A DNA stretch of 64,000 nt from Massilia sp. Root418 (lineage in GTDB: Bacteria; Pseudomonadota; Gammaproteobacteria; Burkholderiales; Burkholderiaceae_D). The stretch covers positions 62,001 to 126,000 of the forward strand of contig NZ_LMEC01000026.1 in the NCBI RefSeq assembly GCF_001425265.1, read 5' to 3'. The position numbers were made by a program, and so were the translations under genes. Shown here one piece after another: positions 27,876-36,595 of the stretch. The notes under the pieces were generated by a model that did no database searches, was not told the DNA's origin, and saw only the letters and a list, made by a program, of their open reading frames with translations. The stretch's first letter is position 1, and each line of letters opens with the position of its first letter.

Positions 27876-28628
27876 ATGCGTCTGATGAAATCCGGTTTAT
27901 TCCTGGCCACGCCTCTGCTGCTGGCTGCGGCGCTTGCGTCCGCCGAGCCTGTCACCGTGTCCTGGCGCGACAAACCTCCCTATTACTATCTGGAAGATGG
28001 CATAGCGAAAGGATTCATGCTGGACTACGCGAAAGAGGTGTTCGCAACAGCAGGAATCGAGGCGCAATTTGTGCACGAGCCGCAAAAGCGCATCTGGGCC
28101 CGCTTCGCCGACGGCACCCGCAACTATTGTTCCCTGTCGTGGTACCGCATGCCGGAACGCGAAGCGCTGGCGCAATATTCGCTGCCGGTGTACACCGATC
28201 CGCCGCACACCGTCCTGGTGGCGCCCGCCGCGCTGGAGCGCGTGCGCGCCCACGCCACGCTGGCCTCCCTGATGGCCGATCCCGGCTTGACCCTGGCCGT
28301 GATCGACGGCGTTTCCTACGGCCCCGAGCTGGACGCCCGCATCCGGCAGAGCGCAAACCAGGTCATGCGCCGCACCGTGCCGACCACGAACATGATCCAG
28401 ATGCTGGCCGCCGGCCGCGCCTCCTACATGCTGGCGGACCGCAACGACTGGAACCATCTGCGCACGCGCAGCAAGCAGGTGGCCAGCCTTGCTCAGTATG
28501 ACGTCCCCGACCTGCCGCCCGGACTGAAACGCCACATCGTGTGCAGCCGCGACGTGCCCGGCGCCGTCATGGACCGCCTGAACCAGGCCATCCGCATCAC
28601 CGCCAAACCCGGCACGTACGACAAATGA
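27876..28628 (+). CDS. periplasmic solute-binding protein (SBP_bac_3-like), tandem copy 1
   Basis: 250 residues with a signal peptide (LFLATPLLLAAALASAE). The mature protein starts with VSWRDKPPYYYLEDGIAKGFMLDY, the pattern of amino-acid binding proteins of family 3. A conserved block RNYCSLSWYRMPERE and the C-terminal VPDLPPGLKRHIVCSRDVP recur in the next gene, so the pair arose by duplication. There is no permease or ATPase gene nearby, so it could serve an unlinked transporter or act as a sensor. Confidence 0.85.
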   Translation: MRLMKSGLFLATPLLLAAALASAEPVTVSWRDKPPYYYLEDGIAKGFMLDYAKEVFATAGIEAQFVHEPQKRIWARFADGTRNYCSLSWYRMPEREALAQYSLPVYTDPPHTVLVAPAALERVRAHATLASLMADPGLTLAVIDGVSYGPELDARIRQSANQVMRRTVPTTNMIQMLAAGRASYMLADRNDWNHLRTRSKQVASLAQYDVPDLPPGLKRHIVCSRDVPGAVMDRLNQAIRITAKPGTYDK

Positions 28629-29422
28629 ACCCCCGCCCCCGCACCGCGCTGCCCCTGACCCTGACCCTGGCCCTGCCCCTGACCTTGGCGCTCGCCGCGC
28701 CTGCGGCCGCCGGCGCCCCCGCTGCCGCGGCGGGGGCCAGCGCCATCACCGTGGCCTGGACCGACAAGCCGCCTTATTACTACACCGAAGATGGGCTGGA
28801 CAAAGGTTTCCTGCTCGCCTACGGCAAAACCCTGTTCGCCGCCGCCGGCATCGAGGCCGCCTTCGTCCGCGAGCCGCAAAAGCGCATCTGGTCGCGCTTT
28901 CGCACCGGCATGCGCAACTACTGTTCCCTAGGCTGGTATCACCTGCCCGAGCGCACTGCCGTTGCGCAGTACTCGCTGCCGATCTACACCGACCCCGCCC
29001 AGATGGTGCTGATTGCGCCGAAGTCGGTGGAAAAAGTGCAGGCCCACGCCAGGCTGGCGTCGATGCTGGCCGACCCCGCGCTGACACTGGGCCTGGTGGA
29101 CGGCTCGTCGTACGGGGCGGAACTGGACGGACGCATCCGGCGCAGCGCGAACCGCAAGATGCTGAGCAATGTGAACAGCGTGGGCATGATGCAGATGGTG
29201 GCGGCCGACCGCGTGTCCTACATGCTGTCCGACCGCGACGACTGGAACTACACGCGGGTGCGCAACCGTTCGCTGGACAATGTGGTGCCGTATGAGGTGC
29301 CGGACGTGCCGCCCGGCCTGAAGCGCCATATCGTGTGCAGCCGGGATATCCCGGCCGACACCATGGAAAAACTGAACCGGGCCATCCGCGCAACGCCGAG
29401 GCCCGCACCGGCCGAGAAATAA
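28625..29422 (+). CDS. periplasmic solute-binding protein (SBP_bac_3-like), tandem copy 2
   Basis: 265 residues from an ATG that overlaps the previous stop (ATGA). The signal peptide is unusually repetitive (LPLTLTLALPLTLALAAPAAAG), encoded by near-repeats of CTGACC. The mature part aligns throughout with copy 1 (DKPPYYYTEDGLDKGF, EPQKRIWSRF, PPGLKRHIVCSRDIP). Translational coupling of two similar binding proteins suggests they work together or bind related ligands. It ends one base before the convergent gudD. Confidence 0.85.
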   Translation: MNPRPRTALPLTLTLALPLTLALAAPAAAGAPAAAAGASAITVAWTDKPPYYYTEDGLDKGFLLAYGKTLFAAAGIEAAFVREPQKRIWSRFRTGMRNYCSLGWYHLPERTAVAQYSLPIYTDPAQMVLIAPKSVEKVQAHARLASMLADPALTLGLVDGSSYGAELDGRIRRSANRKMLSNVNSVGMMQMVAADRVSYMLSDRDDWNYTRVRNRSLDNVVPYEVPDVPPGLKRHIVCSRDIPADTMEKLNRAIRATPRPAPAEK

Positions 29423-29423
29423 A

Positions 29424-30755
29424 TCAGCGCACGAAGCTCGGGCGCTTGTTGTCGAACTTCCAGCCGGGGAAGAAGAACTGCATCGCCACCGCGTCGTCGC
29501 GCGCGCCCAGGCCCATGCCCAGGTAGACCTGGTGCGCGGCCTCAATGGCGCCCATGTCCACCTCCACGCCCAGGCCGGCCTTGGCCGGCACGCTGATCTG
29601 GCCGCCCTCGATTTGCAGCGGTGCCTTGGTCAGGCGCTGGCCGTCCTGCCAGATCCAGTGCGTGTCGATGGCGGTGATGTTGCCCGGCGCGGCGGCGGCC
29701 ACGTGGGTGAACATGGCCAGCGAAATGTCGAAGTGGTTGTTCGAGTGCGAACCCCAGGTCAGGCCCCACTCGTTGCACATCTGCGCCACGCGCACCGAGC
29801 CCTGCATGGTCCAGAAATGCGGGTCGGCCAGCGGGATGTCCACCGATTGCAGCTGGATCGAATGGCCCATTTCGCGCCAGTCGGTGGCGATCATATTGGT
29901 GGCGGTGCGCAGGCCGGTGGCGCGGCGGAACTCGGCCATCACCTCACGGCCGGAGTAGCCGTTCTCGGCGCCGCACGGGTCTTCCGCGTAGGCCAGCACG
30001 TGGTGCTGGTCGCGGCACAGGCGGATCGCGTCCTTCAGCGGCCAGGCGCCGTTCGGATCGAGCGTGATGCGCGCATCCGGGAAGCGCTCTGCCAGCGCCG
30101 TCACTGCTTCGATTTCCTCTTCGCCGCGCAGCACGCCGCCTTTCAGCTTGAAGTCCTTGAAGCCATAGCGTTCATACGCCGCTTCGGCCAGGCGCACCAC
30201 CGCTTCCGGCGTCATGGCCTTTTCGTGGCGCAGGCGCGACCAGGCGTCCGGCGCATCGGGCTCGCTGTTGTACGGCAGGTCGGTGGCGCTGCGGTCGCCC
30301 ACATAGAACAGATAGCCCAGCACCGGCACAGCGCTGCGCTGCTGGCCATCGCCCAGCAAGGCGCACACCGGCACGTTGAGGAACTGCCCCAGCAGGTCGA
30401 GCAGCGCGGCTTCCAGCGCGGTGACGGCGTGGATGGCAATGCGCAGGTCGAAGGTCTGCAGGCCGCGGCCGCCCGCGTCGCGCTCGGCGAAGGCGGTGCG
30501 CGCGGCGTTCAGGATGGCCTTGTAGTTGCCGACCGATTGGCCCACCACCATCGGCCGTGCGTCTTCCAGCGTCTTGCGGATCGCCTCGCCGCCCGGCACT
30601 TCGCCCACGCCGGTATTGCCGGCGCTGTCCGTGATGAGCACGATGTTGCGCGTGAAGTAAGGGCCGTGCGCGCCGCTCAGGTTCAGCAGCATGCTGTCGC
30701 GGCCGGCGACGGGGATGACGCGCAGCGCGGTGACCACAGGCGTGGAATTGTGCAT
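29424..30755 (-). CDS. gudD: glucarate dehydratase
   Basis: 443 residues, matching GudD of the enolase superfamily. [16 protein letters not shown] is diagnostic of the glucarate dehydratase group; [10 protein letters not shown] supplies the Lys general base, ITLDPNGAW a metal ligand, and [10 protein letters not shown] the His region. It dehydrates D-glucarate to 5-dehydro-4-deoxyglucarate. The gene is divergent from a glucarate-type MFS transporter across a 247-base region with two matching operator-like sites. Confidence 0.95.
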   Translation of the reverse strand: MHNSTPVVTALRVIPVAGRDSMLLNLSGAHGPYFTRNIVLITDSAGNTGVGEVPGGEAIRKTLEDARPMVVGQSVGNYKAILNAARTAFAERDAGGRGLQTFDLRIAIHAVTALEAALLDLLGQFLNVPVCALLGDGQQRSAVPVLGYLFYVGDRSATDLPYNSEPDAPDAWSRLRHEKAMTPEAVVRLAEAAYERYGFKDFKLKGGVLRGEEEIEAVTALAERFPDARITLDPNGAWPLKDAIRLCRDQHHVLAYAEDPCGAENGYSGREVMAEFRRATGLRTATNMIATDWREMGHSIQLQSVDIPLADPHFWTMQGSVRVAQMCNEWGLTWGSHSNNHFDISLAMFTHVAAAAPGNITAIDTHWIWQDGQRLTKAPLQIEGGQISVPAKAGLGVEVDMGAIEAAHQVYLGMGLGARDDAVAMQFFFPGWKFDNKRPSFVR

Positions 30756-30826
30756 TCTAGTCTCCTAAATGATTAAAAATGATAGATCAGATGAGTTTTT
30801 GGTCCTAAAACATCAAAAACAATCAC

Positions 30827-30840
30827 AGTCATCGTACGAC
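30827..30840. promoter_or_regulatory. operator-like site 1 of the gud divergon
   Basis: AGTCATCGTACGAC, with palindromic core TCGTACGA. The first 11 bases recur inverted at 30915-30928. Confidence 0.6.
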
Positions 30841-30914
30841 TTTTGCAGATCTGGTGCAAGAGTTTCTCAAGCATCACGGGAACAAGCGGTCTGCCGCGCA
30901 CACTTGAGATTTTA

Positions 30915-30928
30915 GTTGTACGATGACT
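30915..30928. promoter_or_regulatory. operator-like site 2 of the gud divergon
   Basis: GTTGTACGATGACT contains the exact inverted copy of 11 bases of site 1, centred about 86 bases away, roughly eight helical turns. It overlaps the probable -35 box of the transporter promoter, which suggests repression and possibly looping. Confidence 0.6.
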
Positions 30929-30945
30929 TTGATGTACGCTATCAT
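30916..30945 (+). promoter_or_regulatory. probable promoter of the glucarate transporter gene
   Basis: -35 TTGTAC (30916-30921), 18-base spacer, -10 TATCAT (30940-30945). Confidence 0.5.
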
Positions 30946-31002
30946 CATTTCATCAAGCCGCCGCAAGTGCGCGCAACACCCATGCCACCTTATGGAGACC
31001 TC

Positions 31003-32364
31003 ATGAATCCGCAGCCTTCCCCTTCTTTCCCGCAGGCCTCGCCGCCTGCCACCCGCGTGCGCTGGACCATCCTGGCCATGCTGTTTATGATCACCACCAT
31101 CAACTACGCGGACCGCGCCACGATTTCCATCGCCGGCCCCGAGCTGAAAAAAATGCTCGGCTTGTCGCCGGTGGAGATGGGCTATGTATTTTCCGCCTTC
31201 GCCTGGTCCTACGTTGTTGCGCAGCTGCCCGGCGGCTGGCTGCTGGACCGCTTCGGTTCCAAGATTACCTACTTTTTCAGCATCTTCTTCTGGTCGCTGT
31301 TTACCGTCATGATGGGCTGGGTGGGCTTCCTCACCGGCGCCAGCGCCGTGGCGGCCCTGTTCTGCCTGCGCCTGCTGGTGGGGGCGGCCGAAGCGCCCTC
31401 CTTCCCCGGCAACAGCCGCATCACGTCGGCCTGGTTCCCCACTGCGGAACGGGGCACGGCGGCGGCCATCTTCAATTCCGCACAGTATTTCGCCACGGTG
31501 CTGTTCGCGCCGCTGATGGGCTGGCTGGTGCACAGCTTCGGCTGGCAGAGCGTGTTCTACGTGATGGGCGGCCTGGGCATCGTGATGGCCTTCGTGTGGC
31601 GCAAAACCATCTACGGTCCGCGCAACCATCCGCGCATCAACGCCGCCGAACTGGCCTACATCGAGGCGGGCGGCGCCCTGGTGGACATTGAAGGCGGCAG
31701 CAAGGGCCGCGCGCCGCGCCAGGTCGACACCTGGGCCAACATCAAGCAGCTGCTGGGCAACCGCATGCTGCTGGGCGTGTACATCGGCCAGTACTGTATC
31801 ACCACGCTGACCTACTTCTTCCTGACATGGTTCCCGGTCTACCTGGTGCAGGAACGCCACATGACCATCCTGAAGGCCGGCTTCGTGGCCGCGCTGCCCG
31901 CCATTGCAGGCTTTTTCGGCGGCGTGCTGGGCGGCTTCGTCTCGGACCGCATGATCAAATCCGGCCATTCGCTGTCGGCGGCGCGCAAGACGCCCATCGT
32001 GTGCGGCATGCTGCTGTCGATGAGCCTCATCATCTGCAACTACGTGGAAACCGACTGGGTGGTAGTGGCGCTGATGGCCGTGGCCTTCTTCGGCAAGGGC
32101 GTGGGCGCGCTGGGATGGGCGGTGGTGGCGGACACCTCGCCCAAGGAAGCGGGCGGCCTGAGCGGCGGCCTGTTCAACACCTTCGGCAACACGGCCGGCA
32201 TCACCACGCCCATCGTGATCGGCTACATCCTGCAGGCCACCGGTTCGTTCGCCGGCGCGCTGGTGTTCGTGGGCGCCAATGCGGCCATGGCCGTCTTCTG
32301 CTACCTGGTGCTGGTGGGCGAGATCAAGCGCTTCGAGTTTAGCCGCCTGAGCTCCCCCAAATAG
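31003..32364 (+). CDS. MFS transporter, glucarate/galactarate type
   Basis: 453 residues from MNPQPSPS, chosen because GGAG lies seven bases upstream. Twelve membrane helices are visible. INYADRATISIAGPELKKMLGLSP and the helix 4-5 region GAAEAPSFPGNSRITSAWFPTAERGTA match the GudP/anion:cation symporter group that takes up hexarates with protons. Divergence from gudD and the following LacI regulator support D-glucarate as substrate. Confidence 0.9.
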   Translation: MNPQPSPSFPQASPPATRVRWTILAMLFMITTINYADRATISIAGPELKKMLGLSPVEMGYVFSAFAWSYVVAQLPGGWLLDRFGSKITYFFSIFFWSLFTVMMGWVGFLTGASAVAALFCLRLLVGAAEAPSFPGNSRITSAWFPTAERGTAAAIFNSAQYFATVLFAPLMGWLVHSFGWQSVFYVMGGLGIVMAFVWRKTIYGPRNHPRINAAELAYIEAGGALVDIEGGSKGRAPRQVDTWANIKQLLGNRMLLGVYIGQYCITTLTYFFLTWFPVYLVQERHMTILKAGFVAALPAIAGFFGGVLGGFVSDRMIKSGHSLSAARKTPIVCGMLLSMSLIICNYVETDWVVVALMAVAFFGKGVGALGWAVVADTSPKEAGGLSGGLFNTFGNTAGITTPIVIGYILQATGSFAGALVFVGANAAMAVFCYLVLVGEIKRFEFSRLSSPK

Positions 32365-32417
32365 CAGGGATTGCCGTAGAATCCCCGGCATCTCAACCGA
32401 ACCATGCAGGACGATTC

Positions 32418-33470
32418 ATGGAAAGCAAACGGCCCGACCTGCGCATCCTGACCACGCCGACGGCGCAGGTGCAGGTCAGCGGCGCCACCCTGGTGGACGT
32501 GGCCAGGGTGGCCGGCGTGTCGCCCATCACGGTGTCGCGCGCGCTGAACCATCCGCACCTGGTGCGCCCGAACACGCTGGCCAAGGTGCAGGCGGCGGTG
32601 CAGGAAACCGGCTACGTGAAGAACATGCTGGCCGGGGGCCTGGTGTCCAGCCGTACCAAGCTGGTGGCGCTGATGCTGCCGACCATCTCGAACCAGATTT
32701 TCGCCGACATGATCCAGGGCACCAGCGACACGCTCACCGAAGCCGGCTACCAGCTGCTGCTGGGCTTTTCCGGCTACGAGGAGTGGCGCGAGGAGATCCT
32801 GGTGGAGACCATCCTGAGCCGCCGCCCGGACGGCATCATCCTGACCGGCACCCTGCATACCGATAACACGCGGCGGCGCCTGAAGCTGGCCAACACGCCG
32901 GTGGTGGAAACCTGGGACATGACGACCACGCCGATCGACATGGTGATCGGCTTTTCGCACGAGGAAGTGGGCCACGCGACGGCCGCGCATCTGCTGCAGC
33001 GGGGCTGCCGCCGCTTCGCCATCCTCACCGCCAGCGACCCGCGTGCGGCGCGCCGCAACCAGGGCTTGCAGGTCGCGCTGGCCAAGCAGGGCGTGAGCGT
33101 GCTGGCCACCCACGTGGCGCCGGTGCCGGGCACGCTGCCGCTTGGGCGCGAAGGCATGGCCCAGCTGCTGCAGGCGCATCCCGCACTGGACGCGGTGGTG
33201 TGCAGCTCGGACACGCTGGCGCATGGCGCGCTGATCGAAGCGGCCAGCCGGGGCGTGAGGGTGCCGGAGCAGCTCAAGGTGGTCGGCTTCGGCGACTTGA
33301 ACTTCTCCAGCCATACCGTGCCGCCACTGACCACCGTGCGCGTGGATGGCGCGCGGATCGGCACCCTGGCCGCGCAAGCCATTCTGGAGCGCCTGGAGCA
33401 CACCGCCGGGCAGCAGCCGGCGCGCGCCATCAACACCGGCTTCGAGCTGGTGCCGCGCGGCAGCAGCTGA
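32418..33470 (+). CDS. LacI family transcriptional regulator of the glucarate module
   Basis: 350 residues. The HTH ATLVDVARVAGVSPITVSRALNHP is preceded by a 22-residue tail, then a periplasmic-binding-protein-like ligand domain (LVALMLPTISNQIFADMIQG ... GDLNFSSHTVPPLTTVRVDG). It resembles GntR-type LacI repressors of sugar acid genes. It follows the transporter by 53 bases. Control of the gudD/transporter divergon through the two operator-like sites is inference. Confidence 0.88.
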   Translation: MESKRPDLRILTTPTAQVQVSGATLVDVARVAGVSPITVSRALNHPHLVRPNTLAKVQAAVQETGYVKNMLAGGLVSSRTKLVALMLPTISNQIFADMIQGTSDTLTEAGYQLLLGFSGYEEWREEILVETILSRRPDGIILTGTLHTDNTRRRLKLANTPVVETWDMTTTPIDMVIGFSHEEVGHATAAHLLQRGCRRFAILTASDPRAARRNQGLQVALAKQGVSVLATHVAPVPGTLPLGREGMAQLLQAHPALDAVVCSSDTLAHGALIEAASRGVRVPEQLKVVGFGDLNFSSHTVPPLTTVRVDGARIGTLAAQAILERLEHTAGQQPARAINTGFELVPRGSS

Positions 33471-33496
33471 GCTGCTCCCTCCCCTGGTCCGGGCGC

Positions 33497-33889
33497 CTAG
33501 TCCGGGAGCCTGGCGATCACCTTGATCTCGAACTGGAAGCCGTACAGCCACGTCACGCCGACGGCGGTGACGGTGGGATGCGGCGCAGCGCCCCAGAATT
33601 CCTGCACCACGCCCCAGATCCGTTCGAACCTCGATTCCGGATCGACGATGAAGACCGTCACGTCCTGCACGTCGCCGAAGGTGCAGCCGGCCGCTTCCAG
33701 GATGGCGTTAAGGTTCTTGAACGCGAGCCTGACCTGTGCTTCCAGTTCCGGCTCCGGCGACCCATCTTCGCGGCTGCCGACCTGGCCCGACACAAACAGC
33801 AGGCCGCCGGCGCGGACCGCGGGCGAATAGCGGTTCTGCTCATAGAGCGCCTGGCGCCCGGGCGGAAAAACGACGTCTCGTACTGTCAT
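33497..33889 (-). CDS. RidA family protein
   Basis: 130 residues from MTVRDVVFPPG, with GGAGAG before the ATG; the longer frame to 34180 crosses the divergent promoter. RYSPAVRAGGLLFVSGQVG and the C-terminal PTVTAVGVTWLYGFQFEIKVIA match the YjgF/YER057c/UK114 fold. RidA proteins hydrolyse reactive imines and enamines, though this subgroup may have another role. It is divergent from a LysR gene that may control it. Confidence 0.85.
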   Translation of the reverse strand: MTVRDVVFPPGRQALYEQNRYSPAVRAGGLLFVSGQVGSREDGSPEPELEAQVRLAFKNLNAILEAAGCTFGDVQDVTVFIVDPESRFERIWGVVQEFWGAAPHPTVTAVGVTWLYGFQFEIKVIARLPD

Positions 33890-34004
33890 TGGAACTCTCC
33901 ATAAAAAGTGTAGATCAACTTTACCTGTACGCGCATCGCGGATAAACACGCAACTTGCGCCATCACTGTTTGTATAATCCAAACAATTGATAAGCGGAGG
34001 CGGC

Positions 34005-34937
34005 ATGGACAGCTTGGACGCGATGAAGGCATTCGTGCGCGTGGTGGAGGCAGGCAGCTTCACCAAGGCGGCGCAAACCTTGCACATGAGCCGCACCACG
34101 GTGACCCAGCTGGTGCAGCAGCTGGAGGCGCGGCTGCGGCTGAAGCTGCTCAACCGCACCACCCGCCAGGTCAACGTCACCGAAGACGGCGCGGTGTACT
34201 ACCAGCGCATCGTACGCGTGCTGGCCGAGCTGGAGGATGTGGAAAGCAGCCTGCCGGGCGCCTCGGCCGCGCCGCACGGCGTGCTGCGGGTGGACGTGCC
34301 CAGCCCCCTGGCCACGCTGATCCTGATACCGGCCCTGCCGCAGTTCCACGCGAAGTTCCCGGAGATTCAGTTCGACATGGGCGCCAGCGACCGCAAGGTG
34401 GACCTGATCGGCGACAACGTGGACTGCGTGGTGCGCGGCGGCGCCGTCACCGACCAGTCGCTGGTGGCGCGCCACGTGGGCGACCTGGCGCTGGGCGTGT
34501 ACGCGGCCCCGGCCTACCTGGCGCGCGCCGGGACGCCGCACCACCCGGCCGAGCTGCAGGAGGACGGCCACCGCATCGTGAAGTACCGCTGGAGCGGCAG
34601 CGGCGACGGCTTCCCCTACGCCATGCGCAAAGGCGGCGAGAGCGTGAAAATGCAGGGCCGCCATATCCTCACCATCGACGACGGCAACGCCTACCTGGCG
34701 GCCGGCCTGGCGGGCCTGGGCGCGCTATGGCTGCCGGCCTATATGGCGAAGGCGCACGCGGCCAGGGGCGAGCTGTTGCCGCTGTTCGCGGATTGGCGCG
34801 CCGACCCCATGCCGCTGTACGTGGCCTATCCGCCCCATCGCCACGTGAGCAGGAAGCTGCGCGTCTTCATCGACTGGGTGGCCGAACTGATGGCGCAGCA
34901 CGCGCCGGTGGTGCCTTACGGCGCGGCGGCGCGCTGA
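34005..34937 (+). CDS. LysR family transcriptional regulator
   Basis: 310 residues from MDSLDAMKAF with GGAGG upstream. The HTH reads VRVVEAGSFTKAAQTLHMSRTTVTQLVQQLE, followed by the LysR substrate-binding domain. It belongs to the CrgA-like group that often regulates a divergent neighbour, here RidA. Its end overlaps the convergent glutathione transferase gene by 22 bases. Confidence 0.92.
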   Translation: MDSLDAMKAFVRVVEAGSFTKAAQTLHMSRTTVTQLVQQLEARLRLKLLNRTTRQVNVTEDGAVYYQRIVRVLAELEDVESSLPGASAAPHGVLRVDVPSPLATLILIPALPQFHAKFPEIQFDMGASDRKVDLIGDNVDCVVRGGAVTDQSLVARHVGDLALGVYAAPAYLARAGTPHHPAELQEDGHRIVKYRWSGSGDGFPYAMRKGGESVKMQGRHILTIDDGNAYLAAGLAGLGALWLPAYMAKAHAARGELLPLFADWRADPMPLYVAYPPHRHVSRKLRVFIDWVAELMAQHAPVVPYGAAAR

Positions 34938-35578
34938 GAGCCGGCGCGCCAGTCCGCCAGCTGCGCTTCGAAGGCGCGCTGGTAGGCGGGCCGCGCTTCG
35001 CCCCGGGCGACATAGGCGGCGAGCACGGGATGGCCGTCCAGCATGCCCGACGGTTTCAGGCGCTGCAGCACCGACACCATCATCAGGTCGGCCGCGCTGA
35101 AGGGGCCGTCCAGCCATTCGGTGTCGCCCAGGTAGCCGGCGAGCTGCCGCATGCGCGCATGCACGCGCTCCTCGACCATCGGCATGCGCTCCGCAGCCCA
35201 CGGCTTGTCGCGCTCCAGTATCCTGGCGTTGGCGAATTCCAGGATGGGCGGCTCGACCGTGTTGAGCGCGGCGAACAGCCAGGTGACCGCACGCGTACGG
35301 GCATGCGCCTCTTCCGGCAGCAGGCCCGCGTGGTGCTGGGCCAGGTGGAATACGATGGCGCCGGTTTCGAAGATGGTTGTATCGCCGTCCTCGTAGGTGG
35401 GGATCTGGCCGAAGGGATGCAGCGCCAGGTGCGCGGGCTGCTTCATGGTCTCGAACGTAAGATGGCGCACCTGGTAAGGCAGGCCCACTTCCTCCAGCGC
35501 CCAGCGCACGCGCGTATCGCGCGCCAGGCCGAGGCCACGGTCCGGGGAACATTCAAAGGCGGTGATGGTGACGGTCAT
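34916..35578 (-). CDS. glutathione S-transferase family protein
   Basis: 220 residues from MTVTITAF, with AAGGAG upstream. The N-terminal thioredoxin-like domain (LARDTRVRWALEEVGLPYQVRHL, FGQIPTYEDGDTTIFETGAIVFHLA) has the ES/ET-type glutathione site. An all-helical C-terminal domain follows. The substrate is unknown. Confidence 0.9.
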   Translation of the reverse strand: MTVTITAFECSPDRGLGLARDTRVRWALEEVGLPYQVRHLTFETMKQPAHLALHPFGQIPTYEDGDTTIFETGAIVFHLAQHHAGLLPEEAHARTRAVTWLFAALNTVEPPILEFANARILERDKPWAAERMPMVEERVHARMRQLAGYLGDTEWLDGPFSAADLMMVSVLQRLKPSGMLDGHPVLAAYVARGEARPAYQRAFEAQLADWRAGSQRAAAP

Positions 35579-35598
35579 TGCAGAACTCCTTCCGGGGA

Positions 35599-36177
35599 TC
35601 AGCCCCATATCAGTTTTTCGGTCCAACCCAGTTCCTTGAAATCCTGCGCGCGCAGGTCCGCCTCGCCGGCGCTGAAGAATTCGTCCAGCTGGGGCGGCGC
35701 CACGCCGGTTCCCGACAGCATGGCGTGCACCTGGCCACGATGGTGGATCTGGTGCCCGAACAGGTGCGCCAGCAGGCGATGGCGCTTGTCGCGCTGCACC
35801 GAGCCGGTACGCAGGATGGTCACCACGCGGCCCAGTTCATCGTCCTTCAGCTGCTGGCAGTATTCGATCAGGCGCCGGTCCGCGTCCTTCTGCGCGGCGC
35901 GCAGTTCGGCCACGGTGGCACAGGGCTCGTCGCGCTCGAAAAAGCTCAGGTAGTTGGGGTGCGGCTCGGCGTTGCGCAACTCGCGTTCCAGCGCGTCGAT
36001 GTAGAACCAGTCCACCGTGAGGATGTGATTCAGCGTGGCCTTGATGGTGGGAAAAAAGCTGGTACGGCGCGCCTCGAATTCCTCCTGGCTCAGTTGCGCG
36101 CAGGCTTTGAGCAGGCGGTGGTTGGCCCAGGCGTTGTTGTACGCCTCGGTCAGCAGGTGGTGCGAAAGTGTCGTCAT
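35599..36177 (-). CDS. DinB family protein
   Basis: 192 residues; the ATG overlaps the stop of the upstream HxlR gene (ATGA), so I reject the longer 402-residue frame. The DinB four-helix fold is indicated by YNNAWANHRLL, LNHILTVDWFYIDALE and HLFGHQIHHRGQVHAML, whose three His form the metal site. The enzyme activity is unknown, but members use thiol cofactors or act in stress responses. Confidence 0.88.
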   Translation of the reverse strand: MTTLSHHLLTEAYNNAWANHRLLKACAQLSQEEFEARRTSFFPTIKATLNHILTVDWFYIDALERELRNAEPHPNYLSFFERDEPCATVAELRAAQKDADRRLIEYCQQLKDDELGRVVTILRTGSVQRDKRHRLLAHLFGHQIHHRGQVHAMLSGTGVAPPQLDEFFSAGEADLRAQDFKELGWTEKLIWG

Positions 36178-36515
36178 AGGGTCTCCTTGTCCAGGGCGCG
36201 CTGCCACTTGTCCGACCACTGCAACAGCGGCCCCATGGACTCCAGCAATCCCGCGCCCAGAGCGCTCAGCGCATAGCCGCCCTCGCCGGCCTGGCCGATG
36301 ATAGCGGCCTCGCGCAAATCGTGTAGCCGCTGATTGAGCACCGTGGGCGACATATCGTCGCAGCGCGCGCGCAGTTCGCGGAACGTCAGCGGCTCCGCGC
36401 GCAGCTCCCAGATAATCCGCATCACCCAGCGCCTGCCCAGCAGGTCCAGCAAGGCCATGATGGGCCGTCCGCTGCGCGAGCCCCGCACCGGCATGCCTGG
36501 TTTTGGCGTCGCCAT
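36174..36515 (-). CDS. HxlR family transcriptional regulator
   Basis: 113 residues with a winged helix: LLGRRWVMRIIWELRAEPLTFRELRARCDDMSPTVLNQRLHDLREA. The HxlR hallmark Cys near a sensor position is present in RARCDD. It is in an operon with DinB and divergent from a carboxymuconolactone-decarboxylase-like gene, across an 80-base region with repeated GTAGCA motifs. Confidence 0.88.
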   Translation of the reverse strand: MATPKPGMPVRGSRSGRPIMALLDLLGRRWVMRIIWELRAEPLTFRELRARCDDMSPTVLNQRLHDLREAAIIGQAGEGGYALSALGAGLLESMGPLLQWSDKWQRALDKETL

Positions 36516-36546
36516 GATTTTCTCCTTGAGCCAAGTTGCATTTGTC

Positions 36547-36581
36547 TGCTACATTATCCGTAGCACCCAGTGTAGCACCCA
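36547..36581. promoter_or_regulatory. candidate HxlR operator
   Basis: TGCTAC (36547-36552) and GTAGCA (36560-36565) form an inverted repeat with a 7-base spacer. GTAGCACCCA then recurs directly at 36572-36581, 12 bases on. The sites lie between the divergent HxlR and decarboxylase-like genes. Confidence 0.55.
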
Positions 36582-36595
36582 ACCAGGAGACTGTC

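Noticed and set aside
33497-34180. Extended RidA frame of 227 codons
   Set aside because: The upstream part overlaps the divergent LysR gene start; the 130-residue form has the family length and a ribosome site.
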